In this document: one piece after another, positions 16,837 to 24,398 of the stretch
How positions within the stretch are numbered: position 1 is the stretch's first letter
How the letters are laid out: each line of letters starts with the position of its first letter
Origin: Alphaproteobacteria bacterium
GTDB taxonomy: Bacteria; Pseudomonadota; Alphaproteobacteria; Micropepsales; Micropepsaceae
Assembly: GCA_028871345.1 (NCBI GenBank)
Contig: JAGWNK010000041.1
Location: 1 to 32,685, forward strand
Direction: 5' to 3'
DNA: 32,685 bases
Made by a program: the position numbers and the translations under genes
The notes under the pieces: generated by a model
Databases searched by the model: none
What the model saw: only the letters and a program-made list of their open reading frames with translations
Told to the model about the DNA's origin: nothing

Positions 16837-17985
16837 CTAATCGCCCATCAGGAGTCGGTACCAGCGGCGGTGCCCCGTATCGATCGTCACGACCGCGCTC
16901 ATGCCGGCCCGTAATGGAGGATCATTCGGCGACAACACAAGCCTCACCCGCACTGGAATTCGCTGTACAACCTTTACCCAATTGGCACTTGCATTTTCCG
17001 AAGGCAATGCAGAGAACGCGCTGTCACTTGCGCGACTGACGGCGTCGACGCGACCGTGCCAAGTGTGACCCGGATAGGTGTCAATCGTGACGTCAACAGG
17101 ATCATCCACGCGAACGTGCGTGAGATCGGTCTCTTTCATATTGGCGTCGACCCACACATTGCTCGTCGACACCAGGCCAACTGCGCTCGTCGTGGAGAAG
17201 GAAGATAATGCTGAAATCACCAGCGTGCCCGGCTGAAGCGAATCCACTTCCGTTACATCACCATCGAATGACGCGCGCACGACGGTGTGATCGAGTTGGC
17301 GCTGAGCCTCGTCCAGGGCAGCCTGGGCCTGAAGATAGGATGGTGCCCGTGCGGGCGACAGGTTTGGATCACCTAACAACCTGTCGAGCTGAGTTTGTGC
17401 GTTCTGCTGCAATGCAGCCAGGGTTGCCTGCGCGGTCTGCAATGCAATCCGCGCCTGGTCGACCGTCGCCGGTGCAATGGCATTCTGGCGGGCCAGTGCT
17501 GTATCCCGCTTGTAGTTGATCGCAGCCAGGTTCACCTGCGCTTGCTGGGCGGCCACCTGAGCCGTAAGGCCCCTGTACGCAGCCTCCTGCGACTTGACGT
17601 CGAGTGCCGCCTGCGCCAGCGCCGCATTCGCGTTTGCCACTGCAATCTGGAACGGCCGAGGATCCAGCGTGAACAGCACCTGCCCCTTTCTTACGTGTTG
17701 TCCTTCCACGACGTCGACAGTTTTCACGAGCCCGGAAACATCCGGAGTCACCATCAGCTTGGCGGCACGAACATAGGCGTCATCCGTGCCGGCAAATCTG
17801 CCACCGGTCAGGTAGGTCGCCAGCGCCACCACAGCGACAGCGAGAATGCCCCCGATCATCAAGACACGCCGAAGGCGAGCCTTGTCTGCAAGCGTCTCCT
17901 CCGTCCAGTCCCGGATGCGAGAGGTCCGATCACGCAGCGCTCCATGAAATGTATCCGCGCCCGCTTGAACTCTGGAGATACTCAT
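16837..17985 (-). CDS. EmrA/HlyD-type periplasmic adaptor protein
   Basis: The 382-residue protein has one N-terminal membrane segment (VLMIGGILAVAVVALATYLT), then a biotinyl-lipoyl-like part split in two: VDVVEGQHVRKGQVLFTLDP before, and RASFDGDVTEVDSLQPGTLV after, a long Ala- and Gln-rich coiled-coil hairpin (LAQAALDVKSQEAAYRGLTA, through AALDEAQRQLDHTV). The beta-barrel domain ends the protein. This is the layout of EmrA-type membrane fusion proteins that link an MFS exporter to an outer-membrane channel. I chose the ATG at 17985, which overlaps the marR stop as ATGA. A longer frame would reach far into marR with no domain support. It pairs with the exporter gene 10 bases downstream. Confidence 0.95.
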   Translation of the reverse strand: MSISRVQAGADTFHGALRDRTSRIRDWTEETLADKARLRRVLMIGGILAVAVVALATYLTGGRFAGTDDAYVRAAKLMVTPDVSGLVKTVDVVEGQHVRKGQVLFTLDPRPFQIAVANANAALAQAALDVKSQEAAYRGLTAQVAAQQAQVNLAAINYKRDTALARQNAIAPATVDQARIALQTAQATLAALQQNAQTQLDRLLGDPNLSPARAPSYLQAQAALDEAQRQLDHTVVRASFDGDVTEVDSLQPGTLVISALSSFSTTSAVGLVSTSNVWVDANMKETDLTHVRVDDPVDVTIDTYPGHTWHGRVDAVSRASDSAFSALPSENASANWVKVVQRIPVRVRLVLSPNDPPLRAGMSAVVTIDTGHRRWYRLLMGD

Positions 17986-18440
17986 GAATGTTCCTCGGCA
18001 GCGGCACCGGACGGATCCGAGATTTCTGCCATCACTTTGTCCTTGATACGCAGAAGAACCTTGAGAGCCGAGTTCCACTCCTCTTCGGGAATGCCCTCCC
18101 TCAGTTTCGCGACGTATTCGGCGCGGTATCGGGCGATCTCGGCCAGAATGGGCGCAGCCGCCGGCAAGAGATGCAGGCGGTGAATGCGACGATCAGAAGG
18201 GTCCGCGCGGCGCTCCACGAGGCCGTTTCCCTCGAGCCTATCGATCAGGCGCACGACGGTAATCGGTTCGACTTCACAGACGGTCGCCAGCTCCGTCTGG
18301 CTCATGCCGGGCTGCTGATCCAAACGCATCAGGATCACACACTGCGCACGCGTCATTCCCCAGCTTCTCGCGCGCTGGTCGAAGCGCGTCCGCATCAGGC
18401 GCGCAACGTCATGCAGCACAAACAGGAGGTCGTTCTTCAT
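17982..18440 (-). CDS. MarR-family transcriptional regulator of the efflux operon
   Basis: The 152-residue protein has the MarR winged helix-turn-helix: an N-terminal helix (LLFVLHDVARLMRTRFDQRA), MTRAQCVILMRLDQQPGMSQ, TELATVCEVEPITVVRLIDR and LEGNGLVERRADPSDRRIHR as the wing. It heads the leftward operon and overlaps the adaptor gene by 4 bases, as in many marR-emrAB units where the repressor controls its own operon and releases DNA on binding the exported compound. I chose the ATG at 18440; a TTG three codons upstream is also possible. Its probable operator lies in the gap shared with the divergent acylase gene, where inverted repeats occur. Confidence 0.94.
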   Translation of the reverse strand: MKNDLLFVLHDVARLMRTRFDQRARSWGMTRAQCVILMRLDQQPGMSQTELATVCEVEPITVVRLIDRLEGNGLVERRADPSDRRIHRLHLLPAAAPILAEIARYRAEYVAKLREGIPEEEWNSALKVLLRIKDKVMAEISDPSGAAAEEHS

Positions 18441-18684
18441 TGTGTGCAAAGGTTTAGCATCTCAAGACGGGATATTATAAGCTGCCTTACGATATATCAA
18501 GCTATCATGTGTCAGAATATTTTCGTTAGACTGAGATGTCCTCCGAACATCTGCAAGTCTCTGAAATTGATATGTTTTCTCGATAACTGCAACCCCAAGA
18601 GTATGGGATCGGCATAGTCGGGCGGAGCCCCCCGCTTGCCCATGAAACTACCTCTGGCCAAGCTGCGGCACCCGGGAGCTATGC
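18441..18684. promoter_or_regulatory. Divergent promoter region between the MarR operon and the acylase gene
   Basis: This 244-base gap is markedly AT-rich in its left half. It contains the 8-base palindrome GATATATC (18491-18498) and the inverted repeat AGATGT-CCTCCGA-ACATCT (18534-18552), with 6-base arms and a 7-base spacer. Either could be a MarR- or TetR-type operator. The acylase start is served by GGGAG 7 bases upstream of its ATG. I cannot place -35 and -10 boxes with confidence. Confidence 0.5.
18534..18552. promoter_or_regulatory. Perfect 6-7-6 inverted repeat, candidate regulator binding site
   Basis: The arms AGATGT and ACATCT are perfect reverse complements around a 7-base spacer. 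Centre-to-centre spacing fits a dimeric winged-helix or TetR-type protein. It lies 94 bases upstream of marR and 132 bases upstream of the acylase, so it could control both. Binding is inference. Confidence 0.4.
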
Positions 18685-21084
18685 ATGAGCAAATGGACGA
18701 CACGGGCAGCCAAGGTTACGGGATATTCCGTGGCAGTTGTCGCGCTGCTTATTGCTGGTGCCGTGACATGGTACCGAGCGTCTCTGCCGTCATACGACGG
18801 AGCAGTGGCGGTCGGCGGAATTTCCGCGCCGCTGCAAATCTACCGAGACAAGCACGCAATCCCACATGTCATTGCTCGATCGTACACGGATGCATTGTTC
18901 GGACTGGGGTATGCAGAAGCGCAAGATCGTCTGTGGCAGATGATGTTCCTGAGGCGCGTCATGCAGGGTCGCCTCGCCGAAAGCATAGGACCGCAAGGAG
19001 TACAGACCGACGAATTCATCCGCACGCTTGGTCTCTATCACCTTGCCGAGCAGTCAGTGCGCCACTTGAGGCCCGATACTCGCCGCTCGCTTGAGGCATA
19101 TGCGGCCGGCATAAACGCTTATCTCAAACACCGGAAAGGCCCGCTCCCCATCGAGTTTGCGCTGTTGAACGTTTCGCCCGAGCCATGGCGGCCGGCGGAC
19201 AGCATCGCAACGTTCAAGTATATGCAGCTCTCGCTTTCCGAGAATATGTACGAAGAAATCGAGAGGGCGCGCCTCGCAGGACATATCAGTAGGCGTCAAA
19301 TCGAGGAGCTATATCCGCCCTATCCGGGGGATGCGGACAATCCATTACCTGGCTATATCAGTTTGTTTGCGAAGGCGAAGACTGCAGGGTTTGAAGTTCC
19401 GGAAACCACCGCATCCAACAATTGGGTCGTTTCGGGTTCGCGCTCGGTGACGGGAGCTCCCCTCCTTGCCAATGACCCCCACCTTCCGTTGACGATTCCG
19501 TCGATCTGGTATCTGGCGCATATCTCCTATCCGGGACAGGACGTCGTCGGTGCAGCATTGCCGGGCGTGCCCGGCATCATGTTGGGGCAGAACCGTAGAA
19601 CGGCATGGGGAGCTACAAATGCCGGACCAGACACGCAGGATATTTACATCGAGAAACTTTCCCCGGGAGATCCGGGATCCTACTTGACCCCGACGGGGAC
19701 CGCGCGCTTTCAAAGTCACAGCGAAACGATCAAGGTCCGTTTCGGAAGCCCTCGCATAATCACCATTCGCAGCACGCGACACGGTCCGGTGCTGCCGTCA
19801 TCGTGGCCTCGTACAAATGGTCTTCTGCCCGCGGGATACGTTCTGGCTCTAGCTTGGACGGCCCTGGTGCCGGACGACACAACGATCCAGGCCAACATGG
19901 ACATCAGCGCTGTGAAGGACAGCGACGAAACCGCGTCCGCCGTCAGGGATTTCATCTCTCCAATGCAGAACTTGGTGCATGCCGATGCGGACGGCCATAT
20001 TGGACTGATGCTGGCGAGCCGTGTTCCCATCCGCGATGAGCAAAACGATTCCCTGGGGCTCGTTCCCGAAGAAGGCTGGGAAAGCCGCTACGATTGGAGA
20101 GGATACATTCCGGTCGATCAACTGCCCAGTATGGTCGATCCCGCAACGGGACAAATCGCCACGGCCAACAACAAGACCGTTCCCGAAAATTACCCCTATA
20201 CATTGACGCGCGAATGGGCCGACCCGTTCCGCTTCTCGCGGATCAGCGAACTTCTTTCTGCCACTCCAAAGCATTCCATCGAAAGCTTCAAGGCCATCCA
20301 ACTCGATATACACGACCGCTACGCCGAAGAACTGGTGCCTCTCCTCTTGAAAGCCGCTCCTTGGCCGACACCGAAGGCTCGCAGCGCCGCTTCAATGCTG
20401 TCGCATTGGGATTTCAACATGGACGCCAATCGACCAGAGCCCCTGATCTATGAGGCTTGGCAGCGGGCCCTCGTGAGGCGACTGATAAGCGACGAGCTGG
20501 GCTCAAGTTTCCGTGCACACTGGACCCATAATGCCGTCTTCACGCTGCGCATCCTTCGCAACACCGAAGGCGAGGGACGCTGGTGCGACGACATCCGCAC
20601 CGTGGCCGTTGAGACCTGCGCGACGGAGATCCGGCTGGCCCTCGTCGACGCCTTGACCGAACTGGGCAATGACTATGGCAGTGATATGGCAAGGTGGCGT
20701 TGGGGTCGCGCCCATCACGCGATCTTCGCCCATCAGCCCTTTGATCAAATCCCGCTGCTGAAGGACATTTTCGATAGGGAAGTTGAAACGAGCGGTGGTG
20801 CTTTCACCATCCGACGGGGCGATTTCAGATACTCCGACGAAAGACCATATGCTGCGACGCACGGATCTGGCTACAGGGCCATCTATGACCTCGCACATCC
20901 GGACAACTCTATCTTCGTGATAACAACGGGCGAATCGGGGAATGTATTCTCTCACTACTACACGGATATGATCGCTCTGTGGGCTGGCGGAGAGTATGTA
21001 CGTATCCCGACCGATCGGGGGGAAATCAACAAGGCGTCAAAATACCTGTTGACGCTTTACCCCGGCTCCGAAAGTGATCCGTAG
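18685..21084 (+). CDS. Membrane-anchored penicillin acylase family hydrolase (S45, Ntn fold)
   Basis: This 799-residue precursor belongs to the penicillin G acylase/AHL acylase family, amidases that self-cleave to expose an N-terminal serine. A hydrophobic anchor at about residues 13-30 (GYSVAVVALLIAGAVTWY) places the enzyme on the periplasmic side. The alpha-chain part has RDKHAIPHVIARSYTDALFG and GYAEAQDRLWQMMFLRR. The autoprocessing site ASNNWVVSGSRSVTGAPLLA places the nucleophile at Ser244, followed by NDPHL. Downstream, GVPGIMLGQNRRTAWGATNA is also typical. The ATG follows GGGAG by 7 bases. Substrates could be beta-lactams, acyl-homoserine lactones or other N-acyl compounds, and sequence alone cannot decide. 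It is divergent from the marR-emrAB operon, and its last 28 bases overlap the convergent flavin reductase gene. Confidence 0.94.
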   Translation: MSKWTTRAAKVTGYSVAVVALLIAGAVTWYRASLPSYDGAVAVGGISAPLQIYRDKHAIPHVIARSYTDALFGLGYAEAQDRLWQMMFLRRVMQGRLAESIGPQGVQTDEFIRTLGLYHLAEQSVRHLRPDTRRSLEAYAAGINAYLKHRKGPLPIEFALLNVSPEPWRPADSIATFKYMQLSLSENMYEEIERARLAGHISRRQIEELYPPYPGDADNPLPGYISLFAKAKTAGFEVPETTASNNWVVSGSRSVTGAPLLANDPHLPLTIPSIWYLAHISYPGQDVVGAALPGVPGIMLGQNRRTAWGATNAGPDTQDIYIEKLSPGDPGSYLTPTGTARFQSHSETIKVRFGSPRIITIRSTRHGPVLPSSWPRTNGLLPAGYVLALAWTALVPDDTTIQANMDISAVKDSDETASAVRDFISPMQNLVHADADGHIGLMLASRVPIRDEQNDSLGLVPEEGWESRYDWRGYIPVDQLPSMVDPATGQIATANNKTVPENYPYTLTREWADPFRFSRISELLSATPKHSIESFKAIQLDIHDRYAEELVPLLLKAAPWPTPKARSAASMLSHWDFNMDANRPEPLIYEAWQRALVRRLISDELGSSFRAHWTHNAVFTLRILRNTEGEGRWCDDIRTVAVETCATEIRLALVDALTELGNDYGSDMARWRWGRAHHAIFAHQPFDQIPLLKDIFDREVETSGGAFTIRRGDFRYSDERPYAATHGSGYRAIYDLAHPDNSIFVITTGESGNVFSHYYTDMIALWAGGEYVRIPTDRGEINKASKYLLTLYPGSESDP

Positions 21085-21539
21085 CGGCCCCGAAAGAACA
21101 CCAGGGGCGCTCCGCTCTTGCGCCAGCTGAAATTAAGTACGCGCCCGATGATAATGGAGTGATCGCCGCCATCATGCACCTGCTCGCGGGCGCATTCCAG
21201 GATGGCCAACGCGTCCGCCAACCCCGGAGGGCCGTTTTCTGTCGAACGCAATGGCAGGTCGTCGATCTTGTGTTCGCCCGGAGCGGCCAAACGAGCGGAA
21301 ACCGCCTGATGATCGCTGCGCAGGACGCTGATTGTGAAATTGTTTGCGGTGGTAAATGTCCTGTGACGGCTCGATCGGCGGTCCATGCACCAAAGAACCA
21401 GAGGTGGGTCAAGAGACACGGACGCAAATGAATTCACTGTTATTCCCATTCGAGCCTTTTCTGAACCAGCCGTAACGACGGTTACGCCCGTCGGAAAACA
21501 ACCGAGGGCATAACGAAAGGCGCGTGTGTCAAACGTCAT
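21057..21539 (-). CDS. Flavin reductase-like domain protein
   Basis: The 160-residue protein has the split-barrel FMN-binding fold of flavin reductases: FRYALGCFPTGVTVVTA near the N-terminus, GITVNSFASVSLDPPLVLWC with the flavin-contacting SFASVSLDPP, and the C-terminal DGGDHSIIIGRVLNF with the conserved histidine. Members either supply reduced flavin to two-component monooxygenases or act as small FMN proteins. No oxygenase gene is in the window. I chose the ATG at 21539; a GTG three codons upstream is an alternative, and neither has a strong ribosome site. Its 3' end overlaps that of the acylase gene by 28 bases in convergent orientation. Confidence 0.92.
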   Translation of the reverse strand: MTFDTRAFRYALGCFPTGVTVVTAGSEKARMGITVNSFASVSLDPPLVLWCMDRRSSRHRTFTTANNFTISVLRSDHQAVSARLAAPGEHKIDDLPLRSTENGPPGLADALAILECAREQVHDGGDHSIIIGRVLNFSWRKSGAPLVFFRGRYGSLSEPG

Positions 21540-21665
21540 CAGAACCACAACGAGAAAGATTCGGTTAATGGGTCGCAGGCATGCTCATCAGGTTAGGCGA
21601 GGTCCGAGGCGGCGGAAAGTCCGATTGGGGCGTGCGCCGGGGTTCTGGGGAGGCGGGACAAGGCC

Positions 21666-22592
21666 GTGGCCGGTGATAATCCCATTATCATAAAGCGCAT
21701 CAAGAAGGGCGAACACGCACACCACGGCGGTGCATGGAAGGTGGCCTACGCCGATTTTGTGACGGCTATGATGGCATTCTTCCTCCTGATGTGGCTCATC
21801 AATACGACAACGCCTGAGCAAAAACGCGGCATTGCAGACTATTTCGCTCCCCAAAGCATTGCACAGACGGTAAGCGGATCAGGGGGCGTGCTCGGCGGCA
21901 AAGTCCTTGGCCAAGAAAGCGCGCGCGCTGGGGGATCGGTATCCGTCTTCCAGAACAACAGCCCCCCCGCACCCGCCAATCAGTCGCGGTCCACCGAAAG
22001 TGCAGACCGGCGCGGCGGTAAGTCAGACGGCGCAACCCAGAGCTCCGAGAGCCAGACGAGCGACGCGGACCACGATCAGACGGCAGCTTCCGGCAACGGC
22101 GACTTTGCCCATGCGGCCGAAGCTATACACCAGTCGATCCGGGACAATCCGGAATTGGCCGCGCTGTCGCACCAAGTCATGGTGGATCAAACGCCAGATG
22201 GGCTCCGAATCCAACTCGTCGATCAGGACGGCCGACCGATGTTCCAACAGGGAACGGCGACGCCCATGCCTTACACTCGCCAGCTGCTTGAAGCCATTGC
22301 CAGGATCATCAACCGGCTGCCCAACCGGGTGTCAATCAGCGGCCACACCGAGGCGAAAGCATTTGTAGGTCCCAACGGCGCGACAAACTGGGAATTGTCG
22401 GCTGCCCGCGCCAACGCAGGGCGGGCCATCCTGTCGGCGGCAGGCTTGGATTCCGACCGGATCTATGAAGTTGCCGGCAAGGCAGGCTCGGAACCTCTCC
22501 TGCCCGAAGATCCGAATGCATCCGCCAATCGCAGGCTTACCATAGTGCTCCTTCGCGAGGCGCCACCTGCGCCCATAGGCCATCAACTCTAA
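21666..22592 (+). CDS. motB: Flagellar motor stator protein MotB
   Basis: MotB anchors the stator to peptidoglycan and forms the proton channel with MotA. The 308-residue protein has HHGGAWKVAYADFVTAMMAF with the proton-binding Asp30 in the single membrane helix, the plug-like segment EQKRGIADYFAPQSIAQT, a low-complexity linker rich in Ser, Gln and Asp at about residues 85-150, and a C-terminal OmpA-type peptidoglycan-binding domain (NRVSISGHTEAKAF, LSAARANAGRAILSAAGLDS, NRRLTIVLL). The start is a GTG preceded at 12 bases by GGGGAGG. No motA or other flagellar gene is seen in the window. Its neighbours (flavin reductase, bpt) are unrelated. Confidence 0.95.
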   Translation: MAGDNPIIIKRIKKGEHAHHGGAWKVAYADFVTAMMAFFLLMWLINTTTPEQKRGIADYFAPQSIAQTVSGSGGVLGGKVLGQESARAGGSVSVFQNNSPPAPANQSRSTESADRRGGKSDGATQSSESQTSDADHDQTAASGNGDFAHAAEAIHQSIRDNPELAALSHQVMVDQTPDGLRIQLVDQDGRPMFQQGTATPMPYTRQLLEAIARIINRLPNRVSISGHTEAKAFVGPNGATNWELSAARANAGRAILSAAGLDSDRIYEVAGKAGSEPLLPEDPNASANRRLTIVLLREAPPAPIGHQL

Positions 22593-22681
22593 GTACAGAT
22601 TCTGAATAACGGAGGCTGGCGCAAATGCCCGCTCCCTTGCCATACTCGGCCCAGGGGAAGTTGTAGGCGGATGGCACGACC

Positions 22682-23419
22682 GTGACTGAGCAGCGTAACG
22701 CGCGCGTGCCGCAGTTCTTCCTGACACCCGGGGGTCCCTGCCCTTACCTGCCAGGACGAACAGAGCGGAAGGTGTTTGCCCGACTGACTGGCGCGCTGGC
22801 GCAACCGCTCAGCGAGGCTCTGACGCATTCCGGTTTCAGACGCAGTCAAACCATTGCCTACCGACCGGCGTGCGATTCGTGTTCCGCCTGCGTTTCCGTG
22901 CGTATCCTGACTAACAGTTTCGAAATTTCGCGCAACCAGCGACGCATCTTGCGACGCAACGCGGATCTGCTCCGGAGCGAAGTTCCAGCGGAAGCATCCA
23001 GGGAGCAGTTCGCCTTGCTGCGCACCTATCTCGATTCCCGGCATGCTGGCGGAGGCATGTCAGACATGGGCCTGTTCGATTACGTTGCGATGGTCGAGGA
23101 GACGCCTGTCAATACCCACATCGTCGAATACCGCATGCCCGCCGCTGACGGCAGCAGCGGCCAACTTGTCGCTTGTGCGCTCACCGACACACTGCGCGAC
23201 GGGCTGTCGATGGTCTACAGCTTCTTCCATCCCGGTGACGAGCAGCGCAGTCTCGGGACATATATGATCCTCGACCATATCCGCGAGGCACAGGCCAAAG
23301 GGGCGCCGCACATCTACCTGGGCTACTGGGTTCGCGGCAGCCGCAAGATGGCCTACAAATCGCGATTCCGCCCCATGGAAGCCCTGACGCGGGAAGGGTG
23401 GGAGCGACTGCCGGATTGA
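22682..23419 (+). CDS. bpt: Aspartate/glutamate leucyltransferase (Bpt, arginyltransferase-related)
   Basis: This aminoacyl-tRNA-protein transferase adds leucine to proteins with N-terminal Asp or Glu, marking them for ClpS/ClpAP degradation by the N-end rule. The 245-residue product has the N-terminal ATE domain with PGGPCPYLPGRTERKVFA and YRPACDSCSACVSVRI, and the C-terminal domain with DMGLFDYVAMVEE, GLSMVYSFFHPGDEQRSLGT and HIYLGYWVRGSRKMAYKSRF. The start is a GTG; no ATG is available near the N-terminus. It is 89 bases downstream of motB on the same strand. The RibBX fusion and MotB aside, it is a common solitary gene in alphaproteobacteria. Confidence 0.95.
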   Translation: MTEQRNARVPQFFLTPGGPCPYLPGRTERKVFARLTGALAQPLSEALTHSGFRRSQTIAYRPACDSCSACVSVRILTNSFEISRNQRRILRRNADLLRSEVPAEASREQFALLRTYLDSRHAGGGMSDMGLFDYVAMVEETPVNTHIVEYRMPAADGSSGQLVACALTDTLRDGLSMVYSFFHPGDEQRSLGTYMILDHIREAQAKGAPHIYLGYWVRGSRKMAYKSRFRPMEALTREGWERLPD

Positions 23420-23701
23420 TGTCGCGCCCTCCTGCGCCGTTTGCAGACAGGCATGGGCGATCATCGCCACCTAGCCCATTAGGTCCAGACGACCCAGGCG
23501 GGCGCGCGCAATAAACGCCGCGGAAAAGACCTACCGCGCCGTAATGCCGGAAATGGGGATTGCGAAAAGGGATTTCAAGTGGGGCGTGCAGATTTATTTT
23601 TGCGCAACTGCAAATTGTTTTCATCTGCACCGTTGGCGCAAAGCCGGTCCAAGCGACAGTCGCGGCCGGCGTCGTTGCCCGCCGCAGCGCTCACAGCCAG
23701 T
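23420..23701. other. Convergent intergenic region with a nested inverted repeat
   Basis: No gene is supported in these 282 bases. Two structures stand out: the palindrome GGCGAT-C-ATCGCC (23456-23468), and at 23587-23629 an AT-rich block with outer arms TGCAGAT and ATCTGCA around an inner stem TTTGC-GCAACT-GCAAA followed by TTGTTTT on the plus strand. The latter could be a weak terminator for bpt. Confidence 0.4.
23587..23629 (+). terminator. Possible terminator between bpt and the PAS_5 gene
   Basis: An inner stem TTTGC / GCAAA is followed by a T-rich stretch (TTGTTTT), all enclosed by perfect 7-base arms TGCAGAT / ATCTGCA. The stem is short and AT-rich, so this is a weak candidate. It lies between two convergent genes, where a terminator is expected. 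Confidence 0.35.
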
Positions 23702-24208
23702 TCAGAGCGAGAACCAATGCTCGATGTCCCTTAACTCTTCTGCCGGCAGCGCCTGGACACTGTCATAGGCCGTCGCGCCGAACACGCCATCGCCAAGGAC
23801 GCCATCCTCGGCGAGCGGCATCACGATGCGCTCGCCGTAGCCGTGCCGATGCACGAATTTGAACACGTGGCCCTCAAGGTGATACAGGGCGCCCTCCGAC
23901 ACCACACGCTTGAATCGAACAAACTGCTCGCGGAATTGATCTGGAGGGTACAACTCTGCCATCGGGGTTCCCCGGAAGGTCTTCCCGAATATCGCTTCGA
24001 TCTGGTCGCCGGCAAGTCGGCCAGTCAACGTGTCCGCCGACCGGTCGTAGGTGTAGGACCAAACGATCGAGAGCCGGGAGCCCAGCCGTGGAGGCCGCAT
24101 CTCCTTCCAACCCGGCATGCTGCGGGAACCCCTTGCCTCATTCCAGCATTGTGCGACCTGCTTAAGCGCCGAAGAGCGTATGGTGGCTTCAAATTCGGTG
24201 AAACTCAT
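23702..24208 (-). CDS. PAS domain-containing protein (PAS_5 type)
   Basis: The 168-residue cytoplasmic protein is almost entirely one PAS-like domain of the type abundant in alphaproteobacteria. It opens with a helical cap (AQCWNEARGSRSMPGWKEMR) and continues with LSIVWSYTYDRSADTLTGRL, GDQIEAIFGKTFRGTPMAEL and YHLEGHVFKFVHRHGYGERI. There is no output domain, so it may be a stand-alone sensor or adaptor. I chose the ATG at 24208, preceded by GAGGCGCGTT, a good ribosome site; a longer upstream frame lacks support. It ends convergently with bpt. The 190-base gap to metG holds the long stem GTTGAC...GTCAAC (24329-24360) without a T-run. Confidence 0.88.
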   Translation of the reverse strand: MSFTEFEATIRSSALKQVAQCWNEARGSRSMPGWKEMRPPRLGSRLSIVWSYTYDRSADTLTGRLAGDQIEAIFGKTFRGTPMAELYPPDQFREQFVRFKRVVSEGALYHLEGHVFKFVHRHGYGERIVMPLAEDGVLGDGVFGATAYDSVQALPAEELRDIEHWFSL

Positions 24209-24398
24209 AACGCGCCTCGGGTAGCTACTTGCCAGTCGTGCGCACATTCGTCGGCGCCGCGGTCAAGCCGCATTTCGCGACTGCTGCGGCCTCCGCCTCG
24301 CACCCTATGTCGCACTGGTTAACCCGCCGTTGACTCGCGCAGAGCCGTCACGCGGTCAACAATCGGGCCGCGGGCCGTCTGCGGTAGATGCAAATCCG

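Noticed and set aside
23544..23768. 74-codon plus-strand frame between bpt and the PAS_5 gene
   Set aside because: It runs into the PAS_5 gene, has no ribosome site and no domain features.
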